Shown here: positions 49,688 through 57,198 of the stretch, one piece after another
How the letters are laid out: every line of letters begins with the position of its first letter
Numbering within the stretch: the stretch's first letter is position 1
From: Bacteroidales bacterium
Lineage (GTDB): Bacteria; Bacteroidota; Bacteroidia; Bacteroidales; UBA932
Direction of reading: 5' to 3'
Assembly (NCBI GenBank): GCA_017428325.1
Contig: JAFRRA010000006.1
Coordinates: forward strand, 434,001 to 498,000
DNA length: 64,000 bases
Made by a program: the position numbers and the translations under genes
The notes under the pieces: generated by a model
Told to the model about the DNA's origin: nothing
What the model saw: the letters and a program-made list of their open reading frames with translations, nothing else
Database searches by the model: none

Positions 49688-50485
49688 ATGAAAAAGGTTT
49701 CCAGAAGAAATTGGCTGAAGACATCTGCGGGTGTTGCAGCATCTGCCGCCGCATTATCTCTTCCTTCTATTCTCAAAGCATCACCAGTGAAAGGTGGATA
49801 TTCCGCATCATCAGGCAAGAAGGGCAAGAAACGCAAAGCCTTGATCATAGGAGCCCATCCGGATGATCCCGAGACCATTGCAGGAGGTACAATGATTCTT
49901 CTGCTGCAGGCTGGCTGGGATGTGGTGTGCGTATATCTTACGAGAGGCGAGGCCGGTATTCCGGGAATGGGCGGAAAGGAAGCGGCCGCAATCAGGGAAA
50001 AAGAATGCAAGGCGGCCTGCAAGGTTACGGGAGCAAGGTACAGGTTCATGTCTCAGGTGGACGGGGCCACCATAATCAACAAGGAAAAGTATGACGAGAT
50101 GCTTGCCGTTATCAAGGAAGAAAAACCTGAATTGGTGATAACCCACTGGCCGATAGACACACACAGAGATCACCGCGTCTGCTCGATCCTGGTTTATGAT
50201 GCCTGGAGATACAGCGGTTACAGCTTCAATCTCTTCTATGCCGAAGCCATGAGCGGAAACCAGAGCATGAAGTTCCTGCCTACGGATTATGTTGACATAA
50301 CTTCCGTCGCCGGGAAAAAGCACGAAGCCTGCCTCTGCCATGAGAGCCAGGGTATGCCGGATCTTCTTAAAGACTGGCATATCCCTATGGAAAAATTCCG
50401 CGGAATGGAGTACTGGTGTGACTATGCGGAAGCCTTCGTACACCTGACGGGACATACGGCTCCTTCTTTCGTCGAGATGAAATAA
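49688..50485 (+). CDS. Exported PIG-L/LmbE family deacetylase
   Basis: A 265-residue zinc-dependent N-deacetylase family member. The N-terminus MKKVSRRNWLKTSAG is a twin-arginine-type signal followed by an Ala-rich hydrophobic stretch. The zinc motif is GAHPDDPE (HPDDxE-like), with the third-ligand region THRDHRVCS. Relatives remove N-acetyl groups from amino-sugar conjugates such as GlcNAc-lipids. In this exported form the substrate is unknown. It is co-oriented with rsmE (6-bp gap) and ends 3 bp from the convergent tsaC stop. Confidence 0.85.
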   Translation: MKKVSRRNWLKTSAGVAASAAALSLPSILKASPVKGGYSASSGKKGKKRKALIIGAHPDDPETIAGGTMILLLQAGWDVVCVYLTRGEAGIPGMGGKEAAAIREKECKAACKVTGARYRFMSQVDGATIINKEKYDEMLAVIKEEKPELVITHWPIDTHRDHRVCSILVYDAWRYSGYSFNLFYAEAMSGNQSMKFLPTDYVDITSVAGKKHEACLCHESQGMPDLLKDWHIPMEKFRGMEYWCDYAEAFVHLTGHTAPSFVEMK

Positions 50486-50488
50486 ATC

Positions 50489-51091
50489 CTATTTTCTGAT
50501 AATCTGGATTTCTCCCTTAACGCCGATCTTTATGATCTGCGATGCCTTGTGCGTGGAGTTTTTTTCTTCCATAGACGGGTGCACCGTATAGTCCACAGCA
50601 TCCTTTATTTCCTGAGAGATGCCCTTGAATCCCTTTGGAGGGTTTTCTCCGGAAATGTTAGCGGAAGTGGAGACTATCGGCTTCCTGAGACGGAAGCACA
50701 ATTGACGGCAGAACTCGTTCATCGGGATTCTTATCCCAACGCTTCCGTCTTCAGCTATCACGTTGGATGCCAGATGCGTGCCACACGGATAAATGATTGT
50801 CATAGGAACATCGTTGACCTCTATCAGGTCAAGCGCAGCTTCCGGTATTTCCTTGACATACCTTGCCAGCATGTCCAGGTCGCTGACAAGGGTTACCAGG
50901 CTCTTGCTTTCCTCTCTATGCTTTATGGCAAAGACTTTCTTCACAGCCTCGGGATTTGTGGCGTCGCACCCGATGCCCCAGATGGTGTCTGTGGGGTAAA
51001 GTATGGTCCCTCCGGCCTTGATGGTTTCAGCCGCTTTCTTTATCTGGACCTCCATTTTGGGGTCCATCTTGTATGAATGTTTTTCTCCCAT
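50489..51091 (-). CDS. tsaC: L-threonylcarbamoyladenylate synthase
   Basis: A YrdC/Sua5-family enzyme that condenses threonine, bicarbonate and ATP, the first step to tRNA t6A37. Features are GGTILYPTDTIWGIGCDAT, FAIKHREESKSLVTL, PMTIIYPC and the SVGIRIP/IVSTSANISGE motifs. I start at ATG 51091, which gives 200 residues and avoids overlap with the upstream gene stop at 51096; a longer reading from 51118 is unlikely. It ends the mutL-rhomboid-EEP-tsaC minus-strand group. Confidence 0.92.
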   Translation of the reverse strand: MGEKHSYKMDPKMEVQIKKAAETIKAGGTILYPTDTIWGIGCDATNPEAVKKVFAIKHREESKSLVTLVSDLDMLARYVKEIPEAALDLIEVNDVPMTIIYPCGTHLASNVIAEDGSVGIRIPMNEFCRQLCFRLRKPIVSTSANISGENPPKGFKGISQEIKDAVDYTVHPSMEEKNSTHKASQIIKIGVKGEIQIIRK

Positions 51092-51095
51092 GGAT

Positions 51096-52190
51096 TTATT
51101 CCTTGGCAAACTCCGCAACCACTGGATAATGGTCTGAAAACTTGCATCTTATCGTATTGTGGCTTATGGCATTGAAATTCTCGGGTATGAAGACATAGTC
51201 TATGCGGAACAGAGGCCAGAGCAAAGAGAACGATGCAGAGAAACCCCGTCCGGCTTCCTTGAACGTGTCTTTTCTTCCGCTGGCGAACTTGTGGTAAGTG
51301 TAACTCATCGGAATGTCGTTGAAGTCTCCGCAGACAATGTATGGGTACGGGCTTTTCTTAATGTTATCCAGAACCTTGTTTACCTGGTGAGACCTCTGTA
51401 TGACAGTGTTGCGGAACTTGTTGTGCACGTTGAGGATCTCGTTGCCCATCTCTTCCGAGAAAGTTTTCTTGGTCCTTATCTTCTGAAGCAGGGCTGTAGG
51501 GGAAATCGCATAAGACTGAAGGTGGTTGTTATATACCCTTAATGTGTCTTCCCCGATGACAATGTCGGCATAGACGGACAGGTTGGTGCTGTTCTTGAAT
51601 TTGATGACACCGCCTTTGGCTATCTTGTAGCGGCTGAAAATGATGTTGCCGCTTTTTTTGCCGTTTTTATGGGAAATCAGGTGGAAGGATCTCCACTTGT
51701 ATTCAGGCATAATGCTTTTTGCCGCCTGGAGATTGTCGAGATAAACTTCCTGGAGACAGACTATGTCCGCATTGCTTCTGCTGATTTGCGAGATTACGCT
51801 GTCCATTGTCTGACTGTAAGTCATCTTGTTCCTGGACATGCGGAACAGGCCGACATTGTATGTCTCAAGTTTTATTTTCTGCCCTCCGGCTTCCTTTCCT
51901 CCGCCGAAGCGTACAAACCTTTCCGCAAACAGCAGGGACGGCAGAAGGGCTATTATCGTTATCCATGCGCTTTTGCTCCGCGACAGAAGGGCAATCAGCA
52001 GCAGCAGGAAATTAATGGCCAGGATCGGGATGAAATACAGTCCGAAAAAGATAGGGACCGAAAATTTAACGGGATCTATGTATGAGGATATATAACTCAG
52101 GAACAGACAAATGCCGGCCACTATCAGAACCATCCGGAACGTTATTCCGAACAGTCTCGGTACTCTTCTTCTGCGCCTGCTGCGTGCCAT
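51096..52190 (-). CDS. Membrane-anchored endonuclease/exonuclease/phosphatase family protein
   Basis: A 364-residue protein with two or three N-terminal TM helices (about 10-75) and a C-terminal EEP catalytic domain. EEP motifs visible are ADIVCLQEVYLD (catalytic Glu), RVYNNHLQSY, VCGDFNDIPMSY and the final FSDHYPVVAEF. The domain cleaves phosphodiesters in nucleases, sphingomyelinases and phosphoinositide phosphatases; the catalytic part should face the periplasm after an odd number of helices. Substrate unknown. It is 3 bp downstream of the rhomboid gene. Confidence 0.85.
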   Translation of the reverse strand: MARSRRRRRVPRLFGITFRMVLIVAGICLFLSYISSYIDPVKFSVPIFFGLYFIPILAINFLLLLIALLSRSKSAWITIIALLPSLLFAERFVRFGGGKEAGGQKIKLETYNVGLFRMSRNKMTYSQTMDSVISQISRSNADIVCLQEVYLDNLQAAKSIMPEYKWRSFHLISHKNGKKSGNIIFSRYKIAKGGVIKFKNSTNLSVYADIVIGEDTLRVYNNHLQSYAISPTALLQKIRTKKTFSEEMGNEILNVHNKFRNTVIQRSHQVNKVLDNIKKSPYPYIVCGDFNDIPMSYTYHKFASGRKDTFKEAGRGFSASFSLLWPLFRIDYVFIPENFNAISHNTIRCKFSDHYPVVAEFAKE

Positions 52191-52193
52191 ATC

Positions 52194-52799
52194 CTAGTTC
52201 CAGGTGTACAGTCTGTTTCTTTTCTTCCACCACAGTATCAGGAAGAATCCGAATATCATGCCTCCCAGGTGGGCGAAGTGGGCAATGCCGGACGTGGTGT
52301 CGAAGATTCCCGTAACCAGTTCGATGGCTCCGAATATCACCACAAACCACTTGGCCTTGAGTGTTACTGGAACAGGGAATATCATTGTTATCTGGCTATT
52401 TGGGTAAAGCATTCCGTAAGCCAGCAGCACTCCGTAAACAGCTCCGGAGGCTCCTACTGTAGGAACGTTCAGCGGAGCTCCCTGAAGATACATCACCGCC
52501 AGATGGCAGGCTGCGGCTCCAAGGCCTGTGACAAAGTAGTAAAGCACAAATTTCTTGCTCCCCCACGTCCTCTCCAGGGCCATCCCGAAAAAGAACAGCG
52601 TGTACATGTTGAAGAAGATGTGGAAGAATCCCCCGTGCATGAACATATGGGTTACCGGCTGCCAGATCTGGAACCAGGGGCTTCCTATCGGGAAGAGGGC
52701 GAAAATCTCATACATCCTGTCGCCTATGAGCAGTGTTGCCACAAACATCAGGATATTGATAATGATTATGTGCTTCAGTGCAGGAGGTAAGTTTCTCAT
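52194..52799 (-). CDS. Rhomboid-family intramembrane serine protease
   Basis: A 201-residue six-TM rhomboid. The catalytic Ser lies in TVGASGAVYGVLLA (GASG) and the partner His in IAHFAHLGGMIFGF. The HxxxN-type HMFMHGGFFHIFFNMY segment is present. It cleaves TM substrates within the bilayer; substrates are unknown. The start overlaps the mutL stop by 4 bp (ATGA), a common conserved arrangement in Bacteroidales. Confidence 0.92.
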   Translation of the reverse strand: MRNLPPALKHIIIINILMFVATLLIGDRMYEIFALFPIGSPWFQIWQPVTHMFMHGGFFHIFFNMYTLFFFGMALERTWGSKKFVLYYFVTGLGAAACHLAVMYLQGAPLNVPTVGASGAVYGVLLAYGMLYPNSQITMIFPVPVTLKAKWFVVIFGAIELVTGIFDTTSGIAHFAHLGGMIFGFFLILWWKKRNRLYTWN

Positions 52800-54574
52800 A
52801 ACAGTTTCTTTCTGATTTCGTCCGCTGTCAACCTGAAGAACGTGTATCCTCCCGCCGGAGAGGTCGTTGGCTCTTTACAGAGCATAAGTTCGTCGATGAC
52901 AGCCGAGGCTTCTTTCACGGAGATGTCTGCCGTATAGGAGAAGTTCGAATGGCGGACAATGTCCAGAGCCGCCTTCCGGAACAGTTCAGTGCTGTCTCCT
53001 TCCTCGATATACCGGGCGATTTCCTCGATGCATTCCTCTATGGAGAACTTTTCTCCCCGGAAGTCTGCCGGAGTTCCGCTCACAACCACGCAATCCTTGC
53101 CGAACTGGCGGATTTCAAAGCCAAGGGAACGGACCTTATCTACATTGTCCATAAGCGTCGTGAAGGAGGAATGGTCCAGACTTACAGTCTTCGGGAAAAG
53201 CTCCTCCTGAATCTGGCATTTCTTTTCGGAGAGTGACTTCAGGTATCTCTCGTAGAAAATCCTCTGCCTTGCCCTCGCGATATTGAAAACCACAAGTCCG
53301 CCCTTTTCATCGGCGACGGCAACCATGTTCCTGTCTATCTGGATAATACGCCTTTCCGCCGGCTCTTCCATAAGACGGTCGTTGATGGCGCTAGGGACAT
53401 TCCTGTATCCTGGACCCTCCTGTTTTTTCTCTTCTTCGAACGGGTTGAAAAGAGGGTCGTAATTGATCTTAGGCGGACGAAGGCCTCCCTGCTGGATAGA
53501 ACGCTTTTCTTCCGGAGTCAGCGTGAAGCCGTCCCCGGTGCTTATCTCGACAGGCACGCCTTCCGTGTCGAAATCGATGGCGGGGACAAACGCATTCTTG
53601 CCGATAGCTTCCTTCACGGCCGCTTCCACAATCTGGAAGATAACCTGCTCGTTCTCCAGTTTTATCTCTGTTTTGGACGGACTTATGTTTACGTCCATCT
53701 CCTGTGGAGGAACCTCCAGGAAGATGAAGTAATGCGGGGCGTTTCCTTCCGGAATCAGGTTGCTGTATCCCTTCAAGACGGCCTTGTGGAGCATCGGAGA
53801 GCGGAAATATCTTCCGTTTGCAAACAGGAAAGTGTTCTGCTGGGTCTTCTTTGCGCTCTGGGGGGTGCCAATGACTCCTCTGAGTTTCACTACGGTGGTG
53901 TCTACGTTTATATCCACTATCTGCTTTCCCATCGCCGAGCCGAAAAGATCCGTGAGCCTCTGCTTGAGGTTCCTTCCCTTAGGCAGGGTTATGACTTCCT
54001 TGGAGTTGGATATCAGACGGAACTCGATGTCCAGTCTGGTAAGGGCGACGCGGGTGAATTCGGATACAATCATCCTGTACTCGCTGTTGTCGGACTTGAG
54101 GAATTTCCTTCTTGCCGGAATGTTGAAAAAGAGATTACGTACGGCTATGTTGCATCCCTCCGGACAGGCTATCTCGGTTGTTTCCAGAGTCTTGCCTCCT
54201 GATATATGAACCTGGGTTCCGGTGGCTTCTCCTCTCTTGCGGGTTTTCAGCGTAACGTCCGCGCAGGCTGCAATGGACGCCAGGGCCTCTCCCCTGAATC
54301 CGAAAGTTGACAGGTTCTGAAGGTCTTCCACGGCATCAATCTTGGATGTGGCATGTGACAGGAAGCAGATACCGGCCTCCTCGGCATCCATTCCAATGCC
54401 ATTGTCTATGACCTGGATAAGCGTCTTGCCGTAATCGGAGACCACCAGCATTATGGATGTGGCTCCGGCATCCGCAGAATTCTCCATAAGCTCCTTCACA
54501 ACGGAAGCGGGCCTCTGGATAACCTCTCCGGCGGCTATCAGGCTGTATATACTTTCGGGCAGGACTTTTAGCAT
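52796..54574 (-). CDS. mutL: DNA mismatch repair protein MutL
   Basis: A 592-residue MutL. The N-terminal GHKL ATPase has GEVIQRPASVVKELMENSAD, VIDNGIGMD and TFGFRGEALASIA. The C-terminal dimerisation domain shows only eroded endonuclease motifs: the DQHAxxE region reads NIARARQRIFYE and the CPHGRP region reads SPAGGY. Metal-dependent nicking by MutL is therefore doubtful. E. coli-type MutL also lacks these motifs, and relatives in this phylum are often altered here. It couples MutS recognition to downstream repair. It overlaps the rhomboid gene by 4 bp. Confidence 0.93.
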   Translation of the reverse strand: MLKVLPESIYSLIAAGEVIQRPASVVKELMENSADAGATSIMLVVSDYGKTLIQVIDNGIGMDAEEAGICFLSHATSKIDAVEDLQNLSTFGFRGEALASIAACADVTLKTRKRGEATGTQVHISGGKTLETTEIACPEGCNIAVRNLFFNIPARRKFLKSDNSEYRMIVSEFTRVALTRLDIEFRLISNSKEVITLPKGRNLKQRLTDLFGSAMGKQIVDINVDTTVVKLRGVIGTPQSAKKTQQNTFLFANGRYFRSPMLHKAVLKGYSNLIPEGNAPHYFIFLEVPPQEMDVNISPSKTEIKLENEQVIFQIVEAAVKEAIGKNAFVPAIDFDTEGVPVEISTGDGFTLTPEEKRSIQQGGLRPPKINYDPLFNPFEEEKKQEGPGYRNVPSAINDRLMEEPAERRIIQIDRNMVAVADEKGGLVVFNIARARQRIFYERYLKSLSEKKCQIQEELFPKTVSLDHSSFTTLMDNVDKVRSLGFEIRQFGKDCVVVSGTPADFRGEKFSIEECIEEIARYIEEGDSTELFRKAALDIVRHSNFSYTADISVKEASAVIDELMLCKEPTTSPAGGYTFFRLTADEIRKKLL

Positions 54575-54593
54575 AATCTCAAGTCAAAAACCG

Positions 54594-54914
54594 TTAACCG
54601 TGGTTAATCTGATAGGCCTGGAACAGCAGGCTCAATGCCTTTGTGAAATACAGCAGGGCCACAAGAATCACCGCTATTAACAAATACACCAAAATCCTCT
54701 TTCCCTTTCCGTATCCTCCATCAGCTCTCTTGAGTTCCTTGGAATTCTTACGGAAACCCTTGGACACGATGGATCCAGGAACATAATTTGAGCCCTCCTG
54801 CCTGGCCTTGGCCTCGGCATTTATGCCCTCGAACTTCTCGAGATCTTTGTTATAGTACCTTGCCGGGTAGTCAAACACCCTGTGGCTAGGCAAAGAAAAA
54901 AACTTGAATCCCAT
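54594..54914 (-). CDS. Small conserved membrane protein, unknown function
   Basis: A 106-residue protein. The N-terminal 75 residues are hydrophilic and basic (FFSLPSHRVFDYPARYYN, KARQEGSNY, KNSKELKRADGGYGKGK). One C-terminal TM helix spans about 77-97 (ILVYLLIAVILVALLYF). It lies 19 bp upstream of mutL, likely in the same operon. Proteins of this kind are conserved next to mutL in Bacteroidales as far as I recall, but no function is known to me. Confidence 0.72.
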   Translation of the reverse strand: MGFKFFSLPSHRVFDYPARYYNKDLEKFEGINAEAKARQEGSNYVPGSIVSKGFRKNSKELKRADGGYGKGKRILVYLLIAVILVALLYFTKALSLLFQAYQINHG

Positions 54915-54984
54915 AGTTAACCCTCAAAACTGTTAAAATCTCCTATATCCTTGCAAAGATAATGCAAATCGAGCTAAAAATCCG

Positions 54985-54992
54985 TACTTTTG
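54985..54992 (+). promoter_or_regulatory. -7 promoter element of ispF (near-leaderless)
   Basis: TACTTTTG ends 6 bp before ATG 54999. Transcription would start at or within a base or two of the start codon, and a TTG start inside the element (54990) is excluded. Confidence 0.6.
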
Positions 54993-54998
54993 CAAAGT

Positions 54999-55511
54999 AT
55001 GAAAAACACATTCAGAATAGGTAACGGATATGATGTCCATCTTTTGGCGGAAGATCTTCCTTTATTTCTGTGTGGAGTGAGAATTCCACATACAAAGGGC
55101 TGCGTGGCGCATTCAGACGGGGATGTGGCCCTGCACGCTCTCTGCGATGCCCTTTTAGGAGCCCTTGCCCTCGGCGATATCGGCCACCATTTCCCGGACA
55201 CCAGCGCGGAATTCAAGGGAATTGACAGCAAGATCCTCCTGGAAAGATCCTATAAACTGGTTCTGGACAAAGGATACCGCCTCGTAAATGCGGATATCAC
55301 CATCCTTCTCCAGAAGCCTAAAGTGGCTCCTTTCATTGAAAAGATGCGCAGAAGCATCGCTGAGACCCTTTCCAAGGTCAGCGACAACTACCCGTCTTCC
55401 ATAGAGGATATCTCTGTCAAGGCTACCACCACTGAGGGCGCCGGATTTGTCGGCAGAGAGGAGGGAGTGGCCGTATATGCCACGGTCCTTGTGGAAAAAA
55501 TTTGTGAATAA
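54999..55511 (+). CDS. ispF: 2-C-methyl-D-erythritol 2,4-cyclodiphosphate synthase
   Basis: An MEP-pathway enzyme converting CDP-ME-2-phosphate into MEcPP with release of CMP, leading to isoprenoid precursors. The metal site RIGNGYDVHLL (Asp-x-His) and the segment HSDGDVALHALCDALLGA are typical, as are DIGHHFPDTSAEFKGID and the C-terminal SVKATTTEGAGFVGREEGV. Length 170 is slightly above the usual 160. ATG 54999 is chosen because the promoter element would overlap an earlier TTG start. The stop lies inside the promoter of the tRNA genes. Confidence 0.93.
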   Translation: MKNTFRIGNGYDVHLLAEDLPLFLCGVRIPHTKGCVAHSDGDVALHALCDALLGALALGDIGHHFPDTSAEFKGIDSKILLERSYKLVLDKGYRLVNADITILLQKPKVAPFIEKMRRSIAETLSKVSDNYPSSIEDISVKATTTEGAGFVGREEGVAVYATVLVEKICE

Positions 55512-55531
55512 GAGAAATTTGCTTACTTTTG
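55501..55531 (+). promoter_or_regulatory. Canonical sigma-ABfr promoter for the tRNA pair
   Basis: TTTG at 55501-55504 and TACTTTTG at 55524-55531 are separated by 19 bp, the textbook Bacteroidota -33/-7 arrangement. The predicted start is about 17 nt upstream of tRNA-Gln. The -33 box lies within the last codons of ispF. Confidence 0.75.
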
Positions 55532-55554
55532 CAACCCCAAAACCAGTGGGACAT

Positions 55555-55625
55555 TGAGATATGGTGTAATGGCAGCACAAGAGATTCTGGTCCTCTTAGT
55601 CCTGGTTCGAATCCGGGTATCTCAA
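55555..55625 (+). tRNA. tRNA-Gln (anticodon CTG)
   Basis: A 71-nt cloverleaf. The acceptor TGAGATA pairs with TATCTCA, discriminator A. The anticodon loop is TTCTGGT, giving CTG. The T-arm is CCTGG-TTCGAAT-CCGGG. There is one A-C mismatch at the loop-proximal end of the anticodon stem. No CCA is encoded. Confidence 0.88.
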
Positions 55626-55663
55626 CAAATCTGAAAGTCCAGCCAGCTGCTGGGCACAGTGAT

Positions 55664-55737
55664 GGCGCGGTAGCTCAGCTGGTTAGAGCGCATGATTCAT
55701 AATCATGAGGTCGGCGGTTCAATCCCGCCCCGCGCTA
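55664..55737 (+). tRNA. tRNA-Met (anticodon CAT)
   Basis: A 74-nt cloverleaf. The acceptor GGCGCGG pairs with CCGCGCT (one G-T), discriminator A. The anticodon loop is TTCATAA, giving CAT. The T-arm is GGCGG-TTCAATC-CCGCC. The acceptor start argues against the initiator. It is called elongator Met, but a tRNA-Ile decoded after lysidine modification cannot be excluded from sequence alone. Confidence 0.88.
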
Positions 55738-55744
55738 CAAAAAT

Positions 55745-55773
55745 AAGTGATGGCATCAACCATCACTTTTTTT
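55745..55773 (+). terminator. Rho-independent terminator after the tRNA genes
   Basis: AAGTGATGG-CATCAA-CCATCACTT is a perfect 9-bp stem running into TTTTTTT (55767-55773). It ends the tRNA transcript 8 bp after tRNA-Met. Confidence 0.88.
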
Positions 55774-55797
55774 GTAGCTACTCACCCCCTGCACCCC
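55773..55797. repeat. 25-bp direct repeat, copy 1
   Basis: The sequence starts TGTAGCTACTCACC and ends in GCACCCC; it is identical to 55864-55888. Between the copies lies CCCCCTCAAGGGGG, a short palindrome, and GC-rich non-coding DNA. The unit looks like an intergenic repeat, but other copies would have to be found elsewhere in the genome. Confidence 0.75.
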
Positions 55798-55863
55798 CTC
55801 AAGGGGGATTACGGCCTGCTCGGCCGGTCGCTGATGCGACTTTCTACCTCCCCACCGTTTTTG

Positions 55864-55888
55864 TGTAGCTACTCACCCCCTGCACCCC
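55864..55888. repeat. 25-bp direct repeat, copy 2
   Basis: An exact second copy of 55773-55797, ending directly at the stop codon of the RDKYG-repeat gene at 55889. The two copies are 91 bp apart, start to start. Confidence 0.75.
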
Positions 55889-56308
55889 TTAGTTCAAGTT
55901 AAAAAAGAAGTAGAGTCCGGCCCAGGTTGTCGGGACTCCGCGAGCGGAGCCGATCTGGGAACCGTACTTGTCACGTATGGTGCCGTCCTTCTCCACCTTG
56001 CCGATCTGGGAGCCGTAACGGTCACGGACAACTCCGTCACTGTAGACCTTTCCGACCTGTGAGCCGTATTTGTCACGGATGGTGCCGTCATTGTCTATTT
56101 TGCCTATCTGTGCGCCGTATTTGTCGCGGACACAGTTGTTGCTGTCTATCTTTCCTACCTGTGCGCCGTACTTGTCACGGATGGTGCCGTCGCTTTGAAT
56201 CGTTCCTATCTGCGCGCCATATTTGTCACGGATAGTCTGTGCGCCTGATTTTGACGGCACGGCCAGCAGGATTATCGCTGAGGCCAGTATTGCAAATATC
56301 TTTTTCAT
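55889..56308 (-). CDS. Secreted protein of tandem 17-residue repeats (RDKYGxQxGK)
   Basis: A 139-residue protein with a signal peptide ending SKSGAQ, then six units of about 17 residues of the form TIRDKYGAQIGKIDSDG, and a short unrelated tail (TTWAGLYFFFNLN). Each unit alternates short beta-like strands with Asp/Asn-Gly turns, suggesting a small beta-solenoid or barrel. Similar GxIRDxYGxxxGxI repeat proteins occur in Bacteroidales; no function is known to me. At the DNA level the units are also close to one another. The terminal aromatic tail ends FNLN, not the usual outer-membrane Phe. Confidence 0.75.
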   Translation of the reverse strand: MKKIFAILASAIILLAVPSKSGAQTIRDKYGAQIGTIQSDGTIRDKYGAQVGKIDSNNCVRDKYGAQIGKIDNDGTIRDKYGSQVGKVYSDGVVRDRYGSQIGKVEKDGTIRDKYGSQIGSARGVPTTWAGLYFFFNLN

Positions 56309-56330
56309 AGTATGTCTGGAGTTTAAGTTC

Positions 56331-57068
56331 TTACTGCTTGTCGATTTCCTTAAATCTGTCCAGCAATAATCTCTCCATAATTTTGTAGCCGTCTATGGTT
56401 GGATGCACTCCGTCCTTGGCATATTTTTTCGGTAGGCCGCCGTTTTCATCGGTGAGAATGGAGTGATAATTTATGTAAGGGATGTTTATGCTTTCTGCAT
56501 ATTCCCGGATCATCCTGTTGAGGGTGATGATGTCCTTGGCCGGTGCGAGGTCCTTTCTCCAGACAAAGCCTGCTGCCGGCGGAACGGAGCAGAGTATAGG
56601 CCTGATGTTGTGGGCCTTGGCAAGTTCAACCATAGACTTGAGGTTGCCGAGGATGTTCTCAAGGGTAATCTTTCCATTGTTCTCCGCGACATCGTTGGTG
56701 CCCGCCATTATGAACACGTACTGGGGCCTGAGGTCCAGCACATCCCTGCGGAACCTTACCAGCATCTCGCTTGTGGTCTGTCCGGAAATGCCCCTTCCCA
56801 CAAAGTTGTTGTCCTTGAAGAACTGGGAGTCCAGGCCCCACCACAGCTCAGTTATGGAGTCTCCCATAAGCACTGCCTTGACCTTGCGGTTTTTCCACTC
56901 GCATTTAGGGCAGTTTCCCTTTGGGGCGTCCTTTATCTGTTCCATAACCCTGGCGTTATCTTTCTCGAACACATAGAATTGCGCCCAGTCCTGCTTTTTG
57001 GTGTTCTGGGCAGAAAGCGCTGCGCTGCAGCAAAGTGCGATAATCAGGAGTAATCCGGTTCTTTTCAT
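56331..57068 (-). CDS. Exported SGNH/GDSL-family hydrolase
   Basis: A 245-residue esterase of the SGNH fold with a signal peptide (ALCCSAALSAQ). Block I is VLMGDSITELWWG with the nucleophile Ser, block II has GRGISGQTTSEML, block III is IMAGTNDVAENNG, and block V is DGVHPTIDGYKIM with the catalytic Asp and His. The family includes carbohydrate O-acetylesterases and platelet-activating-factor acetylhydrolase-like enzymes; deacetylation of a glycan or cell-wall sugar is likely, the exact substrate unknown. A -7 element lies 25 bp upstream on the minus strand. Confidence 0.87.
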   Translation of the reverse strand: MKRTGLLLIIALCCSAALSAQNTKKQDWAQFYVFEKDNARVMEQIKDAPKGNCPKCEWKNRKVKAVLMGDSITELWWGLDSQFFKDNNFVGRGISGQTTSEMLVRFRRDVLDLRPQYVFIMAGTNDVAENNGKITLENILGNLKSMVELAKAHNIRPILCSVPPAAGFVWRKDLAPAKDIITLNRMIREYAESINIPYINYHSILTDENGGLPKKYAKDGVHPTIDGYKIMERLLLDRFKEIDKQ

Positions 57069-57092
57069 GATTATAATGTCTTTTCACAAATT

Positions 57093-57100
57093 CAAAGTTA
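57093..57100 (-). promoter_or_regulatory. -7 promoter element of the SGNH hydrolase gene
   Basis: The minus strand reads TAACTTTG (57100-57093), an exact consensus match 25 bp from the start at 57068. It is divergent from the umuDC promoter about 60 bp away. Confidence 0.55.
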
Positions 57101-57134
57101 AGGAAATTTGAATGCAGGCGAAAATTTTTGTTTG

Positions 57135-57151
57135 TTGACAATAGTTGTCAA
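57135..57151. promoter_or_regulatory. Palindromic candidate operator of umuDC
   Basis: TTGACAA-TAG-TTGTCAA is a perfect 7-3-7 inverted repeat covering the place where the -33 box of the umuDC promoter (-7 at 57162) should lie. Position and symmetry are those of a dimeric repressor site that would block transcription until damage. No LexA is encoded in the window, so the regulator is unknown. Confidence 0.65.
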
Positions 57152-57161
57152 AACGCGAGAA

Positions 57162-57169
57162 TATTTTTG
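57162..57169 (+). promoter_or_regulatory. -7 promoter element of the umuDC operon
   Basis: TATTTTTG is an exact TAnnTTTG match, 29 bp before the first small ORF start at 57199. The palindrome at 57135-57151 occupies the -33 region. Confidence 0.6.
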
Positions 57170-57198
57170 CATCGTGAAATAAAACAAAACATAAGGAT

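Noticed and set aside
55889..56308. 51-bp periodic repeats considered as a CRISPR array
   Set aside because: The periodicity is coding (17-residue units) with a signal peptide and an intact frame.
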